From CAZVCJ01 sp964625745 (GTDB lineage: Bacteria > Chloroflexota > Anaerolineae > VGOG01), in contig CAZVCJ010000024.1 of the NCBI GenBank assembly GCA_964625745.1, positions 1-34,329 on the forward strand: a stretch of 34,329 nt of DNA, written 5' to 3'. The position numbers and the translations under genes were made by a program. Positions 29,280-34,329 of the stretch are shown here, one piece after another. The notes under the pieces were generated by a model. That model saw only the letters and a list, made by a program, of their open reading frames with translations. It searched no databases and had not been told where the DNA came from. Position 1 is the stretch's first letter. Each line of letters begins with the position of its first letter.

Positions 29280-30194
29280 TCATCTTCTGCGCGCCAGCCA
29301 CTCAACGACTCCCAGGGCAAAACGCTGGTTGTCTCCCACGTTGATGTCCGAAGCAAACGCGGCCCTGCACCCGACGGCGATGACCCGGCCCTTCGGCAAG
29401 CTCAGGACAGGGCCCTGACTTGCCTCAGCAGCCACCGCTATCGGCGGTTTCTGCTTGTAGTAATCATTGTGGGCATCTTTCTCACCCGTCACGAGGATCG
29501 TGACTTTCGGGTCATTCGGGTTGATGGGGGTGACACTGAAATCGCCGTCGTCGAATACGACTCTCCGCACCCCAGCGGTCGTCGGATGAGTGTGGATTTG
29601 CTCAGTGAAGCGACGGCCTTCCCCGGCTTCATTCTCTGGGTCCTGGATACCGCTGTCATCTACTCTGATGCCCGCCACAGACACCAACACCGCATTGGCT
29701 GCCTCCCGCCAGCCCTGCCCCGAGGGGTTGTGCGCGGAGCCCCAGAGAATGTGAAGGAACAAAGCTCCGCCGCCTGCCTGGATCCAATCCTTCAGGAGCG
29801 AACCCTCACCGGCTCCTAAGTCGGCGCGGTTGCAGAATAGGATGACCCCATATTGTGACACAACGTCTGGGGTCAATAGCCCCTCCAGGGCATCCACGGT
29901 AAATCCAGCGCTCTGTAGGGTATCAACCAGGCCGTCAAGGCTTTCATCCATTCCAATGATCAGAACGTTGTCATAGGTGCCAACGGAGATAGATAGCTGG
30001 GGCGGTGAAAGGGGTATTGGTGTGAGCTCTACTGTCGTTGGCGCGGCTGTGACCACTCTCTCAACCACCCGTGTAACCTCAACGGTCTCACGGATCACTT
30101 CGGCTGTCGGCCTGGGAGCACACCCCGCCAGAACTGAGACAGCTACCATTAACAGCAGTGCTACTGAGGTTGCGACCCTGTTAGTGTGTTGCAT
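29280..30194 (-). CDS. Lipoprotein with a class I glutamine amidotransferase-like domain
   Basis: A 304-aa exported lipoprotein: lipobox VLAGC with Cys25, a short linker, then (about 78-300) an alpha/beta domain of the ThuA/GATase1-like type: NVLIIGMDESLDGLVDTLQS, GVILFCNRADLGAGEGSLLK, DWIQAGGGALFLHILWGSAH, and late RVIAVGCRAAFASD. No clear Cys-His-Glu triad is seen, so it may be a binding or structural domain. SQGPVLSLPKGR near the C-terminus is encoded by a palindromic repeat (29387-29414). The start is ATG 30194, one nt after the stop of the URO-D/MtaA-like gene; its ribosome site GAGAGGG lies inside that gene, so the two are coupled. Confidence 0.75.
   Translation of the reverse strand: MQHTNRVATSVALLLMVAVSVLAGCAPRPTAEVIRETVEVTRVVERVVTAAPTTVELTPIPLSPPQLSISVGTYDNVLIIGMDESLDGLVDTLQSAGFTVDALEGLLTPDVVSQYGVILFCNRADLGAGEGSLLKDWIQAGGGALFLHILWGSAHNPSGQGWREAANAVLVSVAGIRVDDSGIQDPENEAGEGRRFTEQIHTHPTTAGVRRVVFDDGDFSVTPINPNDPKVTILVTGEKDAHNDYYKQKPPIAVAAEASQGPVLSLPKGRVIAVGCRAAFASDINVGDNQRFALGVVEWLARRR
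29387..29414. repeat. Dispersed palindromic repeat inside the lipoprotein gene
   Basis: Arms GGCCCT/AGGGCC enclose TCGGCAAGCTCAGGAC; a CCTTCG(G)CAAGCTCAGG core. It is read in frame (minus strand) as GPVLSLPKG. Confidence 0.8.
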
Positions 30195-30195
30195 G

Positions 30196-31206
30196 TTATT
30201 CCCTCTCAAACTCCTGCAGCGCCCGTGTCTGGGCCAACAGGTTTTCGTGCGGTGTCCCGTCTGGAACTTCACAACCCGCACCACTGATAATGCGTCTGCC
30301 ACCCCAGCGCAGACAGTGCATCGTCGCCTCCCGAACTTGCTCAGGTGTGCCCTGCAACATGATGGCGACAGGGTCAAAGTTGCCACAGATCACCGGATAG
30401 TCACCCAGCGTTTCGGCAGCCAAGCGGATATCCACCATCCAGTCAAGATCAATGATGTCAGCGCCGTTCTGGGCCATCAGGGGTAGTACGTGGGTCGTAT
30501 CGCCGCAGATGTGCAACCGGGCCAGTGCACCCATTTCGTGTACGGCGGCGAAGATCCGCTGTTCATAGGGCAACGCAAACTCCTGGTACATTGGGGGTGA
30601 GATCTGCGATGCGATGGCGTCGCCTAATCCAATGATGTCGGCACCTGCTTCGATCTGGGCCCGGGCGAAGGTGATTGCAACCTCGGTGCATATTTCCAGT
30701 AGATCGTGCAGCCACCTGGGGCGGTCGTAGAGATCCAACATCAGGGCAGTATCGCCACGCAAGTCGGCTGCCTCCGCCAATGCACCTTCCACCCAGCCCA
30801 TAACTGGCACCTCTCCGCCGACCTGCCCTCGCAGGTAATGCACGGCTGCCAGCCGGTCGCTCATTCGACGCCCCGTACTGGGATCGGGTGGCTTGAGCTT
30901 GTTCAAGCCAGCAGGTTCGCTCAACAAAGGCGCTTTGCGCATCGGCAGGTTGTCCTCGGGGAATTCGACTTCCAGGCCAAAATCAACGGCCTCGCGATAG
31001 GGATCGGATATCGCCTGCACAATGTCCAGGGAAAAGTCCTGTTGCACAGCGAGATTGGCTGCACATAGCACTCGGTAGTCCAGGTAATAGCGTGAAAGCG
31101 GCTGGCCGACGTAGTGCGCTGCAAATGTCATCATAATGTCGAAGTTGGGAGGACGATCGACCGTCTCCCCACGCAGACGTCTCATCGCGCGTTGGTACGA
31201 ATTCAT
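30196..31206 (-). CDS. URO-D superfamily protein, MtaA/MtbA-like
   Basis: A 336-aa TIM-barrel protein with MNSYQRAMRRLRGETVDRPP at the start. Unlike the URO-D-like protein at 9245-10300, it shows the zinc site of methylcobamide:thiol methyltransferases: His232 and Cys234 in ARLHICGDTTHV and Cys312 in ISGAGCEVPDGTP. DIIGLGDAIASQISP and PVICGNFDPV are also family-like. It probably moves a methyl group from a corrinoid protein to a thiol or related acceptor; no corrinoid protein is in the window, so the substrate is unknown. The start is ATG 31206 with AGAGG upstream, and it has its own promoter at 31253-31281. The lipoprotein gene follows after one nt. Confidence 0.85.
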   Translation of the reverse strand: MNSYQRAMRRLRGETVDRPPNFDIMMTFAAHYVGQPLSRYYLDYRVLCAANLAVQQDFSLDIVQAISDPYREAVDFGLEVEFPEDNLPMRKAPLLSEPAGLNKLKPPDPSTGRRMSDRLAAVHYLRGQVGGEVPVMGWVEGALAEAADLRGDTALMLDLYDRPRWLHDLLEICTEVAITFARAQIEAGADIIGLGDAIASQISPPMYQEFALPYEQRIFAAVHEMGALARLHICGDTTHVLPLMAQNGADIIDLDWMVDIRLAAETLGDYPVICGNFDPVAIMLQGTPEQVREATMHCLRWGGRRIISGAGCEVPDGTPHENLLAQTRALQEFERE

Positions 31207-31252
31207 ACGCGAACCTCTTTGACTGGAACCCCTTCGTTTGGCTGCTGGGCAT

Positions 31253-31281
31253 ACTATACCATATTTCAGGCTATTTGGCAA
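31253..31281 (-). promoter_or_regulatory. Promoter of the MtaA-like/lipoprotein operon
   Basis: Minus-strand TTGCCA (31281-31276) and TATAGT (31258-31253) with a 17-nt spacer, 46 nt before the start codon. The -35 context CTGTTGCCAAA and the bases after the -10 (ATGC) match the promoter at 17845-17873. Confidence 0.7.
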
Positions 31282-31305
31282 CAGCAAGAAGCCGCCACGC
31301 CTGTC

Positions 31306-31334
31306 TTGACATAGGTGGCTTTTTGTATTATACT
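31306..31334 (+). promoter_or_regulatory. Promoter of the LysM-glycosidase gene
   Basis: TTGACA at 31306-31311 and TATACT at 31329-31334 with a 17-nt spacer. Divergent from the promoter at 31253-31281; the two -35 boxes are 24 nt apart. Confidence 0.8.
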
Positions 31335-31414
31335 TTCCCATAAGTTCAGCCGAAGTCCTCGCCGGAGGCTTGTGCTCCAGGCCATTCCTCCACACACAAA
31401 AGGAGGTCAAAAAA

Positions 31415-33133
31415 ATGAAAACCCCATTAGCCAAAGTTCTAATCGTAGTCTTGCTGGTGTCCCAACTCGTGGTGGGCATTGGCACGGCTGAGGCAGCGGG
31501 AACCTCGTGTACCTATTATACCGTGCGCTGGGGCGACACTCTCTACTCCATCGCCCGTGGCCACGGTACCACGGTACAGGCCATCGCCCAGGCCAACGGG
31601 ATTTCCAACACCTCTTTTATCCGCGTCGGCCAGGTGTTGTGCATCCCTTCCGGGGCAGCCCCGCCGGCCCCCACCGGCGGCTACTACACCGTGCAACGAG
31701 GCGATACTCTCTACTCCATCGCCGCCCGCTACGGCACTACGGCGCAGGCCATCGCTCAGGCGAACCAAATCTATAACCCCTCTCTGATCTACGTTGGCCA
31801 GGTTCTATACATTTCCACCGGGGGGACGCCGCCTCCGCCACCTTCGGGTGACGTCTACTACACCGTGCAGCGGGGCGACAACCTATACCGCATCGCCCTG
31901 CGCTACGGCACCTCTGTCTGGGCCATCGTCGTGGCCAACAACCTCTCTAACCCGTCCCTCATCTACCGTGGTCAGGTGCTGCTCATCCCAGGGCCGGGGA
32001 CTGTCTCGCCTACACCTACTCCAGGGCCAACTCCCACCCCAGGGCCAACTCCCACGCCGGGGCCAACTCCCACGACCTCGCCTCAGCCATCGCCGACAGG
32101 CTTTGGCTACGGTATTCAGGTGCACATGATCGGGCAAGATCATGCCCAGATCACCAGCACAGTCAAGAACATGGGCCTTGGCTGGGTCAAACACCAGATC
32201 GTCTGGAAGAACTTTGAGACGTCCAAGGGGAACATCAACTGGGGCGACATTGATGCTTTGGTCAACAGTTGCCACGGTGCGGGCCTCAATGTCCTCCTCA
32301 GCGTGGTCAAGGCCCCGGCCTGGGCGCGGGGTGCTAATGCCGACCTGACCGTGGACGGGCCGCCGGCTAACCCGCAGGACCTGGCCGACTTCATGGGGGC
32401 CATGGCCGGGCGCTACAAGGGCAAGGTGCAGGCCTACGAGGTCTGGAACGAGCAGAATCTGCACTACGAGTGGGGCAACGAGGCCCTGGATGCCAGTCGC
32501 TACGTCCAGCTTTTGGCTGCGGCTTATCAGGCCATCAACGCGCAGGATCCTGACGCCATCGTGGTCAGTGGCGCCCCGACCCCCACCGGCGCCAACCCGC
32601 CCGTGGCCATTGATGATCTCACCTACCTGGAGCAGATGTATCAGGCGGGCCTGAAGAACTACTGTGATGCTGTGGGAGTGCATCCCAGCGGCTACAACGT
32701 CCGTCCCGATGCCGATTGGCGAACGTGGAGCGATCCTACGGCTGTCTTCCGGGGTCCTTCTGACAACCATCATCATAGCTGGGTCTTCCGGGGCACCATG
32801 GAGGGCTCTCGCGACATCATGGTCAGGTATGGCGATAGCGGCAAGAAGCTTTGGCCCACGGAGTTCGGCTGGGCCTCGGTGGATGGCCTGGGGGTCTCGC
32901 CGGCGCCTGGCTACGAGTACGCCGCCGACAACACCGCATTGGAGCAGGCCCAGTACATCGTCAAGGCCTACGAGATGGGCAAGGGCTGGGGCTGGGTGGG
33001 AGCGATGTTCCTCTGGAATCTCAACTTTGGCCCCGTGGCCGGAGCGGGAGATGAGAAAGCCGCCTTCAGCATAATGTATCCCAACTGGACCCCCCGGCAA
33101 GCCCACGCGGCTGTGCACGACATGCCCAAGTAA
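31415..33133 (+). CDS. Secreted triple-LysM protein with a clan GH-A glycoside hydrolase domain
   Basis: A 572-aa exported protein: signal peptide (1-28, cut after AEA), three LysM domains (about 35-78, 90-133, 149-192, each with YYTVxxGDxLYxIA and a final GQVL.IP) that bind peptidoglycan or other N-acetylglucosamine polymers, a Pro-Thr linker (195-226) with repeated GPTPTP, and a TIM-barrel domain (about 230-565). Likely catalytic acids are Glu346 in YEVWNEQN (acid/base) and Glu483 in LWPTEFGW (nucleophile), as in GH39/GH5-type enzymes. It should act on cell-wall or extracellular polysaccharide; the exact substrate is unknown. The start is ATG 31415, nine nt after AGGAGG; an upstream in-frame ATG at 31370 would spoil the signal peptide. 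A decayed paralogue lies at 34185-34329. Confidence 0.9.
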   Translation: MKTPLAKVLIVVLLVSQLVVGIGTAEAAGTSCTYYTVRWGDTLYSIARGHGTTVQAIAQANGISNTSFIRVGQVLCIPSGAAPPAPTGGYYTVQRGDTLYSIAARYGTTAQAIAQANQIYNPSLIYVGQVLYISTGGTPPPPPSGDVYYTVQRGDNLYRIALRYGTSVWAIVVANNLSNPSLIYRGQVLLIPGPGTVSPTPTPGPTPTPGPTPTPGPTPTTSPQPSPTGFGYGIQVHMIGQDHAQITSTVKNMGLGWVKHQIVWKNFETSKGNINWGDIDALVNSCHGAGLNVLLSVVKAPAWARGANADLTVDGPPANPQDLADFMGAMAGRYKGKVQAYEVWNEQNLHYEWGNEALDASRYVQLLAAAYQAINAQDPDAIVVSGAPTPTGANPPVAIDDLTYLEQMYQAGLKNYCDAVGVHPSGYNVRPDADWRTWSDPTAVFRGPSDNHHHSWVFRGTMEGSRDIMVRYGDSGKKLWPTEFGWASVDGLGVSPAPGYEYAADNTALEQAQYIVKAYEMGKGWGWVGAMFLWNLNFGPVAGAGDEKAAFSIMYPNWTPRQAHAAVHDMPK

Positions 33134-33262
33134 GCTCGACGACAAGTGGGAAGCATGGAGCAAGACTGTGCTCCCTGCTGTCGGCGGACAATCTTGCTCT
33201 TTGGGGAGCATTTACCAAAAGCATCCTCGGACATTCGAGGACCAAAAAAAAGGAGGCATAAA

Positions 33263-34066
33263 ATGATGAAAAGCAAGTCAGGCAAAACCCTTATCTTGGC
33301 GCTGCTGGTGATGCAGTTAGTGCTAGCGACCGGGATCGTCGCCCACGCCTCCCCGGGCTCCTACTACACCGTGCAGCGGGGCGATACCCTCTACTCCATC
33401 GCCCGCCGCCATGGCACCTCGGTGCAGGCCATCGCCCAGACCAACGGGATCCTCAACCCCGCCCTTATCTACGCTGGCCAGGTGCTGCTCATCCCCACCG
33501 GAACGACCTATCAGTCGCCTCTTCTCACCGGCTACTACTACATTGTGAGTCGAGGAGACACCCTTTCCTCCATCGCCTGGCGCTTCGGCACGACCTACTG
33601 GGCCATCGCCGTCGCTAACAACCTCTCGAATCCAAATTACATCTACCCTGGACAGGCGCTGGTTATCCCCGGCTACGTCGCCACTACTACCGTCGTGTCA
33701 GTGGTGAAGCCGACGCCAACGCCGACGCCTACTCCCACTCCCCAGATAGCCGTCTGCTCCCCTCAGGTGAACATCACCGAACCCACCGTGAACGCCGAGC
33801 TCGATGGGTCTGGGATTACCTTCGTAAGGGGGACGGCCGCCATTGACAACTTCTGGTACTATAAACTGGAGTTCGCCTTTGGCGAGTGGCCCACGGAATG
33901 GTTCCTCATCGAAGACCTCCACTTCGAACCGGTGGCCAGTGGCTACCTCGGCGACTGGAAAACCGGAGCCCTGCCTGAGGGGTTGTATCAACTGCGACTC
34001 GTGGTGGTGGACGGTACCGGGAACTATCCGCAGCCCTGCCAGGTGCAGGTGACCGTCGAGAGGTAG
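33263..34066 (+). CDS. Secreted double-LysM protein with a C-terminal beta domain
   Basis: A 267-aa exported protein: signal peptide (1-29, VAHA), two LysM domains (34-78 and 91-136) closely related to those of the upstream gene, a Thr-Pro linker (150-160) and a C-terminal Ig-like beta domain (about 164-267: SPQVNITEPTVNAELDGSG, LPEGLYQLRLVVVDGTGNY). No catalytic residues are evident, so it is probably a wall-binding or structural protein. The start is ATG 33263, six nt after AGGAGG; the next codon is also ATG. The 129 nt between it and the preceding gene hold two small inverted repeats (GGAGC/GCTCC and TCCTCG/CGAGGA) with no T run, so read-through from the upstream promoter is possible. Confidence 0.88.
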   Translation: MMKSKSGKTLILALLVMQLVLATGIVAHASPGSYYTVQRGDTLYSIARRHGTSVQAIAQTNGILNPALIYAGQVLLIPTGTTYQSPLLTGYYYIVSRGDTLSSIAWRFGTTYWAIAVANNLSNPNYIYPGQALVIPGYVATTTVVSVVKPTPTPTPTPTPQIAVCSPQVNITEPTVNAELDGSGITFVRGTAAIDNFWYYKLEFAFGEWPTEWFLIEDLHFEPVASGYLGDWKTGALPEGLYQLRLVVVDGTGNYPQPCQVQVTVER

Positions 34067-34184
34067 GGAGTCAAGCGTAAGCTCCCATGCTCAACCCCTG
34101 CCTCAGGGAAGAGCTGCTTCAAGAGAAAACCGCCGGCAAGGTGTGCGTCTTACCTGCGAGCGGTGGTGCGAGATAGTCGAGGGC

Positions 34185-34329
34185 GCCATCGTCGTCAGCG
34201 GTGTTTTGACGCCTGCCGGGGCCAACCCACCCGATGCTGATGGGCGAACGTGGAGCGACTCCCAGCATCCTGTATCGCGACTGGACTCCTCGGCGAGCCC
34301 ACGCGGCCGTGCACGACATGCCCAAGTAA
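34185..34329 (+). pseudogene. Decayed copy of the LysM-glycosidase gene (3' part)
   Basis: Three pieces of the 31415-33133 gene lie joined with the parts between them deleted: AIVVSGVLTPAGANPPDAD (from 34185; compare AIVVSGAPTPTGANPP), then RTWSD, then in another frame SILYRDWTPRRAHAAVHD followed by MPK and TAA (34264-34329; compare SIMYPNWTPRQAHAAVHD). At least two internal deletions and a frame change make it non-functional. Weak similarity may extend left to about 34125. The window ends exactly at the stop codon. Confidence 0.8.

Noticed and set aside
31291..31325. Terminator-like stem AGCCGCC/GGTGGCT followed by T run
   Set aside because: The stem is only 7 bp with a long loop, no plus-strand gene ends nearby, and the same bases form the -35 and spacer of a strong promoter.
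31883..33211. Minus-strand open frame of 442 codons opposite the LysM-glycosidase gene
   Set aside because: Long antisense frames are common in GC-rich genes; it has no ribosome site or recognisable domain, while the plus strand encodes clear LysM and glycosidase motifs.
1..34329. tRNA, rRNA or riboswitch genes
   Set aside because: No cloverleaf, rRNA core or known riboswitch motif was recognised by eye; a covariance-model scan (tRNAscan-SE, Infernal with Rfam) would be needed to exclude small RNAs.

Overview
The window looks like part of a scaffold from an uncultured bacterium, most likely a Chloroflexota (Anaerolineae-like) lineage. The hints are an archaeal-type mevalonate gene cluster, secreted proteins with long Thr-Pro linkers and LysM domains, several URO-D-family proteins, and dense families of short palindromic repeats. 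The taxonomic call is an inference. Three 100-base N runs (1910-2009, 5576-5675, 16640-16739) mark scaffold joins. The third is almost certainly artificial, because the same 55 bp flank it on both sides.

Left part, plus strand (1-6123): peptide deformylase; an ArsR repressor with a strong promoter and an overlapping palindromic operator; arsenite methyltransferase ArsM (cut by gap 1); then HMG-CoA reductase, archaeal-type HMG-CoA synthase, a thiolase (cut by gap 2) and a DUF35 Zn-ribbon/OB-fold protein, closed by a good terminator. The last four make mevalonate from acetyl-CoA. Synthase, thiolase and DUF35 are the three parts of the archaeal channelling complex.

Middle part, minus strand (6257-17727): ruvA-ruvC-yebC; a DedA membrane protein; a URO-D-like protein with an MFS transporter; a two-gene module with a HEPN-like protein behind a leaderless promoter; an EamA transporter with a pRiA4b ORF-3-like protein; a class I/II aminotransferase with an endonuclease/exonuclease/phosphatase-fold protein; and an alpha/beta hydrolase. 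A 36-codon creatininase-like relic lies beside the aminotransferase.

Right part: the most unusual locus is a five-gene plus-strand operon (18038-26363). It encodes a 1014-aa SIR2-STAND ATPase with a HEAT-like region and a glycine-zipper membrane tail, two paralogous FecR-domain lipoproteins with different C-termini, a stand-alone SIR2 protein with intact catalytic residues, and a five-helix membrane protein. The SIR2 domain of the STAND protein has Gln in place of the catalytic His. I read this as a candidate undescribed membrane-linked conflict or envelope-sensing system in which an inactive SIR2 sensor or scaffold is paired with an active SIR2 effector. Function is inferred from domains only. 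Downstream are an ATP-dependent DNA ligase, PdxA, a convergent URO-D/MtaA-like plus lipoprotein operon, two LysM proteins (one with a clan GH-A glycosidase domain), and a decayed copy of the glycosidase gene at the window edge.

Two genome-wide themes recur. A short palindromic repeat with the core CCTTCGACARGCTCAGG sits in frame inside conserved genes (HMGR twice, DNA ligase, a lipoprotein, and the 5' side of ruvC). Several unrelated palindromic arrays lie exactly at stop codons. No rRNA, tRNA, CRISPR array or transposase gene was recognised.
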